Counted from the stretch's first letter, positions 10,395-18,429 are shown. The stretch: 64,000 bases of DNA from Pseudomonas sp. GD03858 (GCF_029840925.1 NZ_JAOCDM010000003.1:51739-115738); one strand, 5' to 3'. Made by a program: numbers and translations. Notes: a model not told the origin generated them from the letters alone.

Positions 10395-11747
10395 TCACGC
10401 CACTGCCTCACGGCCGGCGCTCGCCACCTTGGTATGGCGCAGCGTCGGAATCAGGAACGCGATCGCCAGTACGCAAGCGCTTACCAGCAATACGAAGCCG
10501 CCATCCCAGCCGAAGTGGTCGACGGTGTAGCCCATCGCCGCACTGGCCGCCACCGAGCCGCCCAGGTAGCCGAACAGCCCGGTGAAGCCCGCGGCGGTGC
10601 CGGCGGCTTTCTTCGGCGCCAGTTCCAGCGCCTGCAGGCCGATCAGCATTACCGGCCCGTAGATCAGGAAACCGATGGAGAACAGCGCGATCATGTCGAT
10701 GGTCGGGTTGCCTGGTGGGTTGAGCCAGTACACCAGGGTGGCCACGGTCACCAGGGCCATGAACACGATGCCGGTCAGGCCGCGGTTGCCCCGGAAGATC
10801 TTGTCGGACATCCAGCCGCACAGCAGCGTGCCAGGGATGCCGGCCCACTCGTAGAAGAAGTAGGCCCACGAGGTGGTATCGACGCTGAAGTGCTTGGCTT
10901 CCTTCAGGTAGGTCGGCGCCCAGTCCAGCACGCCGTAGCGCAGCAGGTAGACGAACACGTTGGCCAGGGCGATGTACCACAGCAGTTTGTTGCGCAGCAC
11001 GTACTCGACGAAGATCTGCTTGGCGCTGAATTCCTGCTCGTGGCTTTCATCGTAGCCTTGCGGGTAGTCGTTCTTGTACTGCTCGATCGGTGGCAGGCCC
11101 ACCGACTGCGGGGTATCGCGCATCATGGCGAAGGCGAACACGGCCACCAGCACCGCCACGGCGGCGGGCACGTAGAAGGCCGCATGCCAGTCGTTGGTCC
11201 AGCCCAGGCCGAGCAGGAACAGCGGGCCGATCAGGCCGCCGCCGACGTTGTGGGCGACGTTCCATACCGAGACCACGCCACCACGCTCCTTTTGCGACCA
11301 CCAGTGCACCATGGTCCGTCCGCTCGGCGGCCAGCCCATGCCCTGGGCCCAGCCGTTGATGAACAACAGCGCGAACATGATCGCCACGCTGGAGGTGGCC
11401 CAATGCGCGAAACCGAAAATGAACATCACCCCCGCCGAGACCAACAGGCCGAACGGCAGGAAGTAGCGCGGGTTGGAGCGGTCCGATACCAGGCCCATGA
11501 GGAACTTGGACAGGCCGTAGGCAATGGCGATGGCGGAGATCGCCACGCCCAGTTGACCACGGCTGTAGCCCTCTTCCTCGATCAGGTAGGGCATGGCCAG
11601 GGAGAAGTTCTTGCGCAGCAGATAGTAGCCGGCATAGCCGATGAAGATCCCGGCGAAGATTTGCCAGCGCAGGCGCCGGTAGGTGCTGTCGACGCGCTCG
11701 TCGGGCAGCGGCGCCTGGTGCGCGGCAGGGCGGAAGAAGGCGAACAT
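10395..11747 (-). CDS. glpT: sn-glycerol-3-phosphate:phosphate antiporter GlpT
   Basis: GlpT exchanges external glycerol 3-phosphate for phosphate; it is also the route of fosfomycin uptake in pseudomonads. The 450 residues match the family, with 12 membrane spans. Family features include [23 protein letters not shown] near the N-terminus (conserved substrate-site Arg), [19 protein letters not shown], and [10 protein letters not shown]. The gene stands alone on the minus strand, divergent from an AraC regulator. The upstream AT-rich region with repeated TTTCG/CGAAA elements is a plausible operator zone. Other organophosphate antiporters such as UhpT are possible, but the motifs favour GlpT. 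Confidence 0.92.
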   Translation of the reverse strand: MFAFFRPAAHQAPLPDERVDSTYRRLRWQIFAGIFIGYAGYYLLRKNFSLAMPYLIEEEGYSRGQLGVAISAIAIAYGLSKFLMGLVSDRSNPRYFLPFGLLVSAGVMFIFGFAHWATSSVAIMFALLFINGWAQGMGWPPSGRTMVHWWSQKERGGVVSVWNVAHNVGGGLIGPLFLLGLGWTNDWHAAFYVPAAVAVLVAVFAFAMMRDTPQSVGLPPIEQYKNDYPQGYDESHEQEFSAKQIFVEYVLRNKLLWYIALANVFVYLLRYGVLDWAPTYLKEAKHFSVDTTSWAYFFYEWAGIPGTLLCGWMSDKIFRGNRGLTGIVFMALVTVATLVYWLNPPGNPTIDMIALFSIGFLIYGPVMLIGLQALELAPKKAAGTAAGFTGLFGYLGGSVAASAAMGYTVDHFGWDGGFVLLVSACVLAIAFLIPTLRHTKVASAGREAVA

Positions 11748-11770
11748 GTGAAGCTCCAGGTTGTTATAGG

Positions 11771-11825
11771 TATGCGAAAGCGAATTTTACATTTTCGTTA
11801 CAGAAAAAATATCGCTTTTGTCGCA
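11771..11825 (-). promoter_or_regulatory. AT-rich glpT upstream region with repeated CGAAA/TTTCG elements
   Basis: Within about 55 bp upstream of glpT, short elements recur: GCGAAAGCGAA, TTTTCGTTAC and ATCGCTTTTGTCGC. Their spacing is roughly one to two helical turns. In other bacteria glpT is repressed by GlpR, which binds TTCG/CGAA-type half-sites, so an operator is likely here. No exact consensus match is claimed. Confidence 0.3.
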
Positions 11826-11970
11826 AGCCGTTGTTGTTTTGTGAACGCCTTGTAGGAGGGAGCCTACCTGGAGCGGGCAATCCCCTCTTATGAATGATGG
11901 CAAAAAGCTACGCATTCTTCGGAAGTGAACCACTTTTCCGGCTCAATTCATGGATAGATGAGCCCGCACT

Positions 11971-13020
11971 ATGGAAATCACTGCTTCGCACGTAGAACGC
12001 ACGCCCGCCATCCCACGCACCGCAGCACTGCCCAGCCTCCACATCGCCACCGATGCCTTCGCCACCTGGCGCCTCACCGCCGATCTGCTGTTCAACCCGT
12101 CAAGTCGGTCAGGGGATGCCTTCAACGCCTCGTTCAAGGTTTTTCACTTCCATCGGTTTCTGCTTTGCAGCGGGCGTCTGGATGGCGCCCGCTATGGCCG
12201 CGATCGGGCTCGCCTGGGCTGGTGCGACCTCGACCATTACCTCCTGCACGTGCCGCTGCAACGCGGGCTGGCCTGCGGCAACGGCCTGCGCGTGCGGGCG
12301 CGAGATATCGTGCTGCTGGACTTGGCGCAGCCAGCGGCCTTTCGCATGACCAGCGGTACGGCGCTGAGCCTGGTGATCCCACGCACCGCGCTGCTGCATG
12401 ACAGCGATCGGCTGCATGGCCTGCGCCTGTGCGGCAAGAGCGCGCCGGGGCGTTTGCTGGCCAGCCTGCTGTCTTCCCTTGCCGTGGCCGCGCCCGACCT
12501 GACCCAGGATCAGGGCCTGCACCTGAGCCAGCCGGTGCTGAGCATGGTGGCGGCCTGCCTGGCCGGCGCGGTGGCGGAGCGTGCGGCGATCACCCCCTCA
12601 GGACACGACGAACTCGGACGCCGGGTGCGCCGTTATATCGAGCTCAACCTGCATCGCGAGGACCTCACGCCCGCGCTGCTGGCCAAGGCCCTGGGCACCT
12701 CTCGCAGCCAGCTGTACCGGGCGTTCGAGCGCTTTGGTGGGGTTGGCCATTACCTGCAACGGCGGCGCCTGCGCCGCAGCCTGTTGGCCTTGGGCGAGCC
12801 GGGTCACGCCGCACGCCGCATCGGCGATGTGGCCTACGCCCATGGTTTTGCCGACGAGGCGCACTTCAGCAAGTTGTTTCGCAAGACGTTCGGCCTGTCG
12901 CCACGGGCGGCGCGCCTGGCGCTGCAACGGGGTGAACTGGCGGTCATGGCCCATTTGCCGCCGGTGGGCGCGGACGGGCCGGCGCTGGCGCGCTGGATTC
13001 ATGATCTGGGCAGTGATTGA
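11971..13020 (+). CDS. AraC-family transcriptional regulator
   Basis: This is a 349-residue regulator. The N-terminal part (about 1-225) resembles the AraC-binding-like/cupin sensor domain of the OruR/AraC type, and the C-terminal 100 residues form the two-helix-turn-helix DNA-binding domain. RVRRYIELNLHREDLTPALLAKAL and SRSQLYRAFERFGG form the first HTH, and IGDVAYAHGFADEAHFSKLFRK is the classic second HTH signature, followed by GLSPRAAR. No ligand can be inferred. It is divergent from glpT and 185 bp upstream of the DUF2589 cluster, which it could control. Confidence 0.88.
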   Translation: MEITASHVERTPAIPRTAALPSLHIATDAFATWRLTADLLFNPSSRSGDAFNASFKVFHFHRFLLCSGRLDGARYGRDRARLGWCDLDHYLLHVPLQRGLACGNGLRVRARDIVLLDLAQPAAFRMTSGTALSLVIPRTALLHDSDRLHGLRLCGKSAPGRLLASLLSSLAVAAPDLTQDQGLHLSQPVLSMVAACLAGAVAERAAITPSGHDELGRRVRRYIELNLHREDLTPALLAKALGTSRSQLYRAFERFGGVGHYLQRRRLRRSLLALGEPGHAARRIGDVAYAHGFADEAHFSKLFRKTFGLSPRAARLALQRGELAVMAHLPPVGADGPALARWIHDLGSD

Positions 13021-13205
13021 ACTGTTGATTCTGGGACGCACAGCCAGGTTTTCGGGACGCCTGTCCGCGGACGTGGCCCTGCGCCGACCGTAATCTGGTC
13101 CCACCTGACAACCCCATCATCCACCCACCCCCGGTGCCGTCTTCACGGCCCATACCGACGCCAGACGGACGGCATCGGCACCGAATGTGACAAGGAGCGT
13201 CGGAC

Positions 13206-13685
13206 GTGGCGAATCAATCCCTCCATCACCTCATCCAGAGCATCGCCGGCGCGGTGGCCGAAGCGCAGGACAAGATCCAGCGCTTCCAGGTCTCCACCGT
13301 GCGCCAGTACTTCGACGAGGACAATCGACCGGTCAGCATCGATGTGCGGCTGCCTTCGCACTCGCCCCAGGCGCAGGACGGCGAAGAGCGCGTGGTGCGG
13401 GTGCCGCTGCTGTCGCTCGTGGGCGCCCGGCTGATGGCCGTCAAGGACATGGAAATCTCGTTCGAGGTCGGCCTCAACGGCGGCGACGGCATGGCCGCCG
13501 ACGAGGGCCATGGCGATGACGGCTCTGGCTGGCCGAGCGAGACCCACAAGGCTCTGAACGTCGATCTGGGCGTTCGCCGCAATGGTGAAGGCGGGCCACT
13601 GGCGCGCGTCACCCTCAAAGTCGAAACCCAGCCCCCTTCGGAGGGGATGGCTCGGCTGCTGCAAAACCTCGATAAATTGATCTAG
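13206..13685 (+). CDS. DUF2589 domain-containing protein (159 aa)
   Basis: This is a soluble 159-residue protein starting at GTG, 8 nt after AAGGAG. The N-terminal helix LHHLIQSIAGAVAEAQ and the strand block RVVRVPLLSLVGARLM with AVKDMEISFEV are the DUF2589 signature. The acidic GDGMAADEGHGDDGSG stretch interrupts the beta region, and the protein ends with a helix MARLLQNLDKLI. No signal peptide or membrane span is seen. It is the first gene of a six- to eight-gene cluster and is followed 11 bp later by a second, paralogous DUF2589 gene. Function is unknown. Confidence 0.85.
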   Translation: MANQSLHHLIQSIAGAVAEAQDKIQRFQVSTVRQYFDEDNRPVSIDVRLPSHSPQAQDGEERVVRVPLLSLVGARLMAVKDMEISFEVGLNGGDGMAADEGHGDDGSGWPSETHKALNVDLGVRRNGEGGPLARVTLKVETQPPSEGMARLLQNLDKLI

Positions 13686-13696
13686 GAGAAACAGAA

Positions 13697-14314
13697 ATGG
13701 CTAACTTCTCGATGGGTGATCAGTTCCGCGGCCTGCCCATGGGCGACCTGATCGGCGGGCCGCTGACCGCCGCCTGCGACGCCCAGGTGCGCCTGGCCAA
13801 TGCCACCGCCGACTTCATCAAGGTGATCGGCTTCCTGCCGCCGCCACCTGACCCCAACAATCCGGCAGACCCCAACGCCGTCGGTGACGTGCGCACCGTC
13901 AGCTTCCGCTACGACCGGCCCTCCACCAGCAAGCCCGACGACGGCTCCATCCCGATGGAACGGGTCGAGCTGGAAGTCCCGCTGCTGGCGGTGGTCAAGG
14001 TGCCGAACCTGTCGATCAACAAGGTCGACATCACCTTCGACATGGAGGTGAAGAACTCCGAGCAATCACGCGAAGCCACCGATGCCCAGGCGGCGATGAC
14101 GGCCGAGGCCAGCATCGGCTGGGGACCGTTCAGCGCCAAGGTCAACATCTCCGGCTCGGTGTCCTCGCACAAGGAGAACACCCGCTCCACCGACCAGTCG
14201 GCCAAGTACCACGTCGAGGTCCATGCGGCCGACGACGGCATGCCGGAAGGCCTGGCACGGGTGCTGGACATGATTGCCCAGTCGGTCGCGCCAAAAGCCA
14301 TCACCCAGCAGTAA
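13697..14314 (+). CDS. DUF2589 domain-containing protein (205 aa)
   Basis: This second DUF2589 paralogue of 205 residues follows an AGGAG Shine-Dalgarno. The N-terminal LPMGDLIGGPLTAACDAQVRL helix, a Pro/Asn-rich PPPPDPNNPADPN linker and VELEVPLLAVVKVPNLSINK with VDITFDMEV match the domain plan of its neighbour. A repetitive beta stretch (ASIGWGPFSAKVNISGSVSS) ends in a helix GLARVLDMIAQSV, like MARLLQNLDKL in the upstream gene. It is probably a hetero-oligomeric partner of that protein. No enzyme motif is seen. Confidence 0.86.
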   Translation: MANFSMGDQFRGLPMGDLIGGPLTAACDAQVRLANATADFIKVIGFLPPPPDPNNPADPNAVGDVRTVSFRYDRPSTSKPDDGSIPMERVELEVPLLAVVKVPNLSINKVDITFDMEVKNSEQSREATDAQAAMTAEASIGWGPFSAKVNISGSVSSHKENTRSTDQSAKYHVEVHAADDGMPEGLARVLDMIAQSVAPKAITQQ

Positions 14315-14400
14315 CGGGCGATCTGGCCAACGCCAGCCTTCTGGCCCGCTGAGCTTTCGCCAGGGTTGGCCGTCAGTCTTTTCCGGAAAGGAGTTCCGTG

Positions 14401-14673
14401 ATGTTCGATCTAACGGACGTGGGATATGTGAAACGCATCGTCGTCGGCAGCACCGATCCGGAGAAGCTGACGTCGCAGGACGTGATCCAGGCGCAGACCG
14501 CGCTGCTCAACCGCTGCCTGAGCGAACCGCCCAAGGGGCGCATCGTCGGCATCGAAAAGACCTTCAACCTGCTCAATATCGGCGAGCACCAGGTGGTGCT
14601 GCAGTCCCTGATCTACCACGTGGGCTTCGCCCGTCGACCGTTCTGGCTGGCCGACGACCAGGAGGCCTCGTGA
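14401..14673 (+). CDS. small conserved-looking protein of the DUF2589 cluster (90 aa)
   Basis: This is a 90-residue cytoplasmic protein. A GTG and an ATG are adjacent; ATG 14401 was chosen because AAAGGAG lies 7 nt before it and only 4 nt before the GTG. The helical middle (DVIQAQTALLNRCL) precedes a compact beta segment with GRIVGIEKTFNLLNIG and QVVLQSLIYHVGF. I do not recognise the family. The stop overlaps the next ATG by one base (TGATG), so it is coupled to the following gene. Confidence 0.72.
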   Translation: MFDLTDVGYVKRIVVGSTDPEKLTSQDVIQAQTALLNRCLSEPPKGRIVGIEKTFNLLNIGEHQVVLQSLIYHVGFARRPFWLADDQEAS

Positions 14674-14978
14674 TGAACCGTCTCGAATCATTCATCCAGG
14701 CCCTGGGCGGCGCCATGCACTGCGCTCAGCAGGCCACTGGCGCGCGCTGGCCAGGCATCCGCATCGCCTCGATGGAAGTGGTGCTGGCGGCCACCGTCGA
14801 GTCCGGCGATGCCCCGGGCGCCCTGGCCCTGCGCATCGGCCGCGCGCCACGGCGCAAGCAGATGCTGCACCAACTGAGTATCGCCGTGCCCGGTGATGCC
14901 CGCGAGGCGATCGTCGTGCGCCTCGACGGCCAACTGTTCGGGCACTACAGGAGGCCCAGCGATGGCCAGGCGAACTGA
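14673..14978 (+). CDS. short DUF2589-like protein (101 aa)
   Basis: This is a 101-residue protein starting at the ATG within TGATG, translationally coupled to the gene before it. Its N-terminal LESFIQALGGAMHCAQQ resembles the LHHLIQSIAGAVAEAQD helix of the first DUF2589 gene, followed by a beta pattern IASMEVVLAATVE. I infer it to be a shortened, diverged relative. No catalytic motif, signal peptide or membrane span is visible. Confidence 0.7.
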   Translation: MNRLESFIQALGGAMHCAQQATGARWPGIRIASMEVVLAATVESGDAPGALALRIGRAPRRKQMLHQLSIAVPGDAREAIVVRLDGQLFGHYRRPSDGQAN

Positions 14979-15021
14979 CCGCTCGATGAGGTTGCTGCTG
15001 TCAACCGAGGAGACACGGACC

Positions 15022-15195
15022 ATGCGCTCGATCCTGAAGAACAAGCCAGGTCGCCCGGCGCGGATGTCCGTCGGCAAACGGGTGTTGTGCGCGATCGGCG
15101 CGGCGCTGCTGTCGGCGCTGGTCTCGCTGGGCGTGATCCAGCCCGAACTGGCCCTGGCCATCGCCAAGTGGGCGGGGCTGGTGCTGGCGTTCTGA
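15022..15195 (+). CDS. very small membrane protein, holin-like (57 aa)
   Basis: This is a 57-residue peptide with a strongly basic N-terminus (SILKNKPGRPARMSVGKR) and then a hydrophobic segment of about 38 residues broken by IQPE, so one long or two short membrane spans. The start at 15022 has GAGGAG 9 nt upstream. An in-frame ATG at 14962, with CAGGAGG 7 nt upstream, would give 77 residues and overlap the previous gene by 17 bp; both are credible. Size, charge and position two genes before a signal-less endolysin-like enzyme suggest a holin, but holins have no diagnostic motif. Confidence 0.62.
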   Translation: MRSILKNKPGRPARMSVGKRVLCAIGAALLSALVSLGVIQPELALAIAKWAGLVLAF

Positions 15196-15226
15196 ACCCC
15201 GCAACCACACAACAAGGAGAGTCATC

Positions 15227-15616
15227 ATGAAACACCTGGCAACCGCACTGGTCGGCGCCCTGGCGCTGGCCAGCCTGGCTCCGTCATGGGCCGGCGAGTA
15301 CGAAGGCAGCTTCAAGGACAATGGCGTCGACGTCCCCGTGACCTTGAACATCGACCCCGCCGCGAGACTGGGCAAGGCCGCCGGCACAATCCGTTTCGAA
15401 GGTGCCTGGGCCTGTGGCTTCGACCTGCAACTGACCGGTACCGACGGACAGGCGCGCAGCTACGCCCTGAAGAAGTCCGGCGCTGGCCGCTGTGGGCCGT
15501 TGACGCTCGGCCACCTGCAGAGCCAGGCGAGCGCGAGTGGCCTGCAGATCCAGCTGTTCACCCCGGGCAATACGCTCGCCCAGCGCGTCACCCTCGCGCC
15601 GCCCGATAACCAGTAA
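15227..15616 (+). CDS. small secreted protein of unknown function (129 aa)
   Basis: This is a 129-residue protein with a clear Sec signal peptide ([22 protein letters not shown], cleavage after about 22) and an AAGGAG Shine-Dalgarno. The mature part is a predicted beta-rich domain of about 107 residues with two cysteines (in AWACGFD and GRCGPLTLG) that could form a disulfide in the periplasm. Fold and size recall small periplasmic inhibitor or ligand-binding proteins, but I recognise no family. It sits between the holin-like gene and the GH19 gene, in the position an endolysin inhibitor or spanin-like partner might take. Confidence 0.75.
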   Translation: MKHLATALVGALALASLAPSWAGEYEGSFKDNGVDVPVTLNIDPAARLGKAAGTIRFEGAWACGFDLQLTGTDGQARSYALKKSGAGRCGPLTLGHLQSQASASGLQIQLFTPGNTLAQRVTLAPPDNQ

Positions 15617-15707
15617 CGCCCCACCCGACTTCCAACCGGTTCGACATCAAGGCACGGCCAGGCCGCTGCCCCACGGGGAGCGGCTTGCCCGGAGCAAGGA
15701 GCAGATC

Positions 15708-16490
15708 ATGTGCATCACCAACACCGTAGGCACCGGCGGCAACAACGCCGCCGCCGATGTGCGCAGCCTGCAGTTGCTGCTCAACCTGAACAGCGGGCAA
15801 CGCGGTTTCAACTGCGCGCTTGGCACCGACGGCCTGTGGGGCGCGGGGACGCGCGGCGCGCTGGAGCGCTTCCAGCAGATCATCGGCAGCCCGGTGGGCA
15901 AGCCGGTGGCGCCGGGCGACGCGACCCTGGGCGCGCTGCGGGTGGGGCTGCCCGGTGGCTTGGTCGCGCCCAAGTTGTGGCTGGCGCTGATCAATGCCAA
16001 CGGCACACGCATCGACGCCTTCCATCAGCCGGTGCTCGACGTGCTGACCCGCTACCGCATCGACACGCCGCTGCGCATCGCCCACTTCCTCGCCCAGATC
16101 GCTCACGAGAGCGGCTGCCTGCGTTACACCGAAGAGCTGGCCTCAGGCTCGGCCTACGAGGGGCGCAAGGACCTGGGCAACCTGCAGCCCGGCGACGGCC
16201 CCCGCTTCAAGGGCCGCGGGCTGATCCAGCTGACCGGTCGCGCCAATTACCGCCAGTACGGCCAGTACTGCAAACGTGATTTCGAGAGCCGTGACGACCC
16301 CGCCCTGGTGAGCAGCGATCCGGCGTTGGCGGTGGATGTCGCCGGCTGGTTCTGGGCCAACCGCAAGCTCAACGACTGGGCCGACAAGGACGATCTGCGC
16401 GAGGTCACCCGGCGCGTCAATGGCGGCTTCAACGGCCTTGACGACCGCGCCGCCTACCTCGCCCGGGCCAAGTGGCTGCTGATCGGCTGA
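15708..16490 (+). CDS. GH19 chitinase/endolysin-like peptidoglycan hydrolase with N-terminal peptidoglycan-binding domain
   Basis: This 260-residue protein starts at an ATG after AAGGAG. Residues about 1-80 form a peptidoglycan-binding-like repeat (DVRSLQLLLNLN and GLWGAGTRGALERFQ). Residues about 95-260 are a GH19 lysozyme/chitinase domain with AHESG (catalytic Glu134), YTEEL (second acid, Glu143), RFKGRGLIQLTGRANY and ITRRVNGG-like EVTRRVNGG. There is no signal peptide, as in phage endolysins that need a holin. GH19 endolysins cleave the glycan chain of peptidoglycan. No phage structural gene is nearby, so this is not an intact prophage lysis cassette. Confidence 0.9.
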   Translation: MCITNTVGTGGNNAAADVRSLQLLLNLNSGQRGFNCALGTDGLWGAGTRGALERFQQIIGSPVGKPVAPGDATLGALRVGLPGGLVAPKLWLALINANGTRIDAFHQPVLDVLTRYRIDTPLRIAHFLAQIAHESGCLRYTEELASGSAYEGRKDLGNLQPGDGPRFKGRGLIQLTGRANYRQYGQYCKRDFESRDDPALVSSDPALAVDVAGWFWANRKLNDWADKDDLREVTRRVNGGFNGLDDRAAYLARAKWLLIG

Positions 16491-16570
16491 ACGCTTTACC
16501 GCGCTTTCCGCCGCCAGCGGCGGACCCTCGAGGACGTCAACGTCCTGTCACTGCAAAAAGGAGCTTCATG

Positions 16571-17131
16571 ATGAAAAAGACTTTCGTTATAACGCATGCG
16601 CGCACCGCGCTGGCTGCCCTGGCGGTCAGCGGCAGCCTGGCACTCGGCCTGCTGCCGATGACGGCGGCCCAGGCCGCCGTGGCGTGCCCACAGGCCAACT
16701 CCGCTGGCGCGCCGGCGGTCAACCAGCAGCACGTGTTCTGCGGGGAGGTGGAGGTGCGAGCATCCGGTAACCGGGCCAAGGGCTTTCACAGCAGGCCGAA
16801 CGGTCAGTCGCCGGCGACGGTGACCGGGGCTGGCGCCGGCACACCGCAAGGGCCTGCGGGGATCTACGTACTGCGCAACTTCACCATCACCGAGAACGGC
16901 GCGAGCGGCACCAAGAGCATCTCGACGATGTTCCCCGACAGTTGCTCGCAAGCCAACGTGGTGGCTGCCATCCAGAACGCCTACAACAACCGTACCGCGC
17001 TGAACGGCAATCAGTTCCGCGGGCCTTCGGGGGCGAGCTGTCAGGCCGGGGCACCGGCGGCGTCGTTCAACATCGTCGGCTACCTGGATGCCACTGGCAC
17101 GGTGGTGACCACCGCCTATCCTGACTACTGA
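16571..17131 (+). CDS. secreted bacterial EndoU-type nuclease
   Basis: This 186-residue protein has a Sec signal peptide (about 1-36, ending TAAQAA). The mature domain carries HVFCGEV (His54), KGFHSRP (His73) and GTKSISTMFPD (Lys115), the His-His-Lys arrangement of the bacterial EndoU ribonuclease family (Pfam Bacterial EndoU), and ends in a Tyr-containing strand. Four mature cysteines (39, 57, 125, 157) suggest disulfides. Two ATGs are adjacent; the second was chosen for its 7-nt spacing from AAAGGAG. EndoU domains are usually toxin tips of polymorphic toxins; a stand-alone secreted form is less common. RNA cleavage is family knowledge, not shown here. Confidence 0.78.
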   Translation: MKKTFVITHARTALAALAVSGSLALGLLPMTAAQAAVACPQANSAGAPAVNQQHVFCGEVEVRASGNRAKGFHSRPNGQSPATVTGAGAGTPQGPAGIYVLRNFTITENGASGTKSISTMFPDSCSQANVVAAIQNAYNNRTALNGNQFRGPSGASCQAGAPAASFNIVGYLDATGTVVTTAYPDY

Positions 17132-17152
17132 TCCTGCGTCATCATCACCAGG

Positions 17153-17171
17153 GCCGGGCATCATGCCCGGC
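17153..17171 (+). terminator. hairpin between EndoU gene and following small gene
   Basis: GCCGGGCAT and ATGCCCGGC are perfect inverted repeats around one base, followed by TCTTCTCGTT. The stem is strong and the T-tract imperfect. It would end or attenuate transcription after the EndoU gene, before the 93-residue gene. Confidence 0.6.
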
Positions 17172-17202
17172 TCTTCTCGTTACCGCAGTGAAGGAGCTTT
17201 TC

Positions 17203-17484
17203 ATGTCCAACCCCCAGAACCCTGGTTTTCGGCAATTTCTCGCCGAGGAGGTGACCGCCTTGGCCCGTGAGGATCTGCTGAAAAAGGCCCTGGCGGCACG
17301 CCAGGACCAGGCGGTGGAGTCCTACAGCGGCAATGCCTACCATGTCGCGTTCGAGCGGCAGATGGTGGTGATCGAGCACCATTACGTCGAGGATTGGCCC
17401 GCCGTGCGTCTGCCTCTGAACGACTTCATCGAGGCCTTGCAGGCAGGGCCTGAAGTGGGCGGCAAGGGAGCAGGGCGACCTTGA
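17203..17484 (+). CDS. small acidic cytoplasmic protein, possible EndoU immunity protein (93 aa)
   Basis: This 93-residue protein starts at an ATG 6 nt after GAAGGAG. The N-terminal half is helical (FRQFLAEEVTALAREDLLKKAL) and the second half is a beta hairpin region (AYHVAFERQMVVIEHHY) followed by PLNDFIEALQAG. No signal peptide is seen, so it is cytoplasmic. It follows the EndoU gene by 71 bp in the same direction, the usual toxin-then-immunity order, but a hairpin separates them. Immunity is an inference from position, size and acidity only; I recognise no named immunity family. Confidence 0.68.
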   Translation: MSNPQNPGFRQFLAEEVTALAREDLLKKALAARQDQAVESYSGNAYHVAFERQMVVIEHHYVEDWPAVRLPLNDFIEALQAGPEVGGKGAGRP

Positions 17485-17504
17485 GTCGCGAAGGGTTGCT
17501 CCTA

Positions 17505-17810
17505 TTACGGTTGTAGGGGTCTCAGGAAGCTGCGTTCGTAGCTGAGAATGAAGCGCTGCTCGCGGGCCAGGGCGAAGGCGGCGATGCATTCCGGGTCGGT
17601 CTCAGAGGCTTTTCGGTACTGCTCGTACGCTGCCAGGCTGGGGAAGCTGAACAAGGCGTAGGCAACGTTGTTGGCGCCTTCGCTGGGCAGGAAGTAGCCG
17701 TGATGGCTGCCACCCATGCGGTTGACCAGGTCGATCCATAGCTTGCCGTAGGCTTCGAAGGCCGGGATCTGGTACGGGTCGATGATGTACTTGAGGTGGC
17801 AGGTGATCAT
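17505..17810 (-). CDS. NIPSNAP family protein
   Basis: This is a 101-residue ferredoxin-like alpha/beta barrel protein. The pattern MITCHLKYIIDPYQIPAFEAYGK, then NRMGGSHHGYFLPSEG and ALFSFPSLAAYEQYR is typical of NIPSNAP-domain proteins, which dimerise like stress-responsive barrel domains. The start at 17810 has AAAGGA 9 nt upstream; an in-frame TTG at 17819 lies directly on that Shine-Dalgarno and is less likely. The biochemical role is unknown. It is a single gene convergent to the 93-residue gene. Confidence 0.85.
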   Translation of the reverse strand: MITCHLKYIIDPYQIPAFEAYGKLWIDLVNRMGGSHHGYFLPSEGANNVAYALFSFPSLAAYEQYRKASETDPECIAAFALAREQRFILSYERSFLRPLQP

Positions 17811-17877
17811 TGCACGCAATCCTTTGGCTGAGCCGGGAGGCTCACCTTACAGCGGGCGGACGGCAGCGTCGATGGGG

Positions 17878-18429
17878 TCAGGGACTGGCCTGGCGCCAGA
17901 TCAGCTGTTCGGTGGGGTAGCCTTGCTCGCGTGCCAGGGCCAGCAACCGCTCGCGGGTCTGGTCACTGACCGTCGGGGTGCGTGACAGCAACCACAGGTA
18001 TTCGCGGTTCGGATGGCCTACCAGCGCCACGCGGTAATCCGCGTCATGGTAGAGCACCCAGTACTCGCCCTTGGTCAGGTTCGGCGCCAGGTGGCTGAAC
18101 CAGTTGTCGAAGCGCACCCAGAGCTTGTCGGTACGTCCAGGCACCTGCGGCTCGGCGATGCCTCGGGCTTCGTTCCACTGGCCGTCCTGCTCCAGGCAGC
18201 GATTGGTCACGTCGATACGGCCATCCTCGCGTAGCCCGTAGCGGGCTTCGGACTGCGTGCAGTTGCGCTGGAAGAACATCGGCAGGCGCGCCAGTTCGTA
18301 CCAGGTGCCCTGGTAGCGCTGCAGTTCGACCTGTTGCGTGGTGGGCGGCTGCTGCTCGCGGGCGCTGCCACAGCCCGCGAGCGCAAGGATGAGGCTGCAG
18401 CAAAACGGCACGGCCAGGCGCATCGCCAT
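17878..18429 (-). CDS. lipocalin family lipoprotein (Blc-like)
   Basis: This is a 183-residue outer-membrane lipoprotein. A signal peptide ends in the lipobox LAGC with the acylated Cys20. The mature domain has the lipocalin signature RYQGTWYELARLP and the later TKGEYWVLYHDADY. Bacterial Blc-type lipocalins bind fatty acids or lysophospholipids and are often induced by envelope stress. The start ATG lies 5 nt after AGGAGG. It is 57 bp upstream of, and not overlapping with, the NIPSNAP gene on the same strand. Confidence 0.92.
   Translation of the reverse strand: MAMRLAVPFCCSLILALAGCGSAREQQPPTTQQVELQRYQGTWYELARLPMFFQRNCTQSEARYGLREDGRIDVTNRCLEQDGQWNEARGIAEPQVPGRTDKLWVRFDNWFSHLAPNLTKGEYWVLYHDADYRVALVGHPNREYLWLLSRTPTVSDQTRERLLALAREQGYPTEQLIWRQASP

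Noticed and set aside
13206..17484. Intact prophage or pyocin
   Set aside because: Holin- and endolysin-like genes exist, but no integrase, capsid, sheath, tube, tape-measure, baseplate or tail-fibre gene was found.
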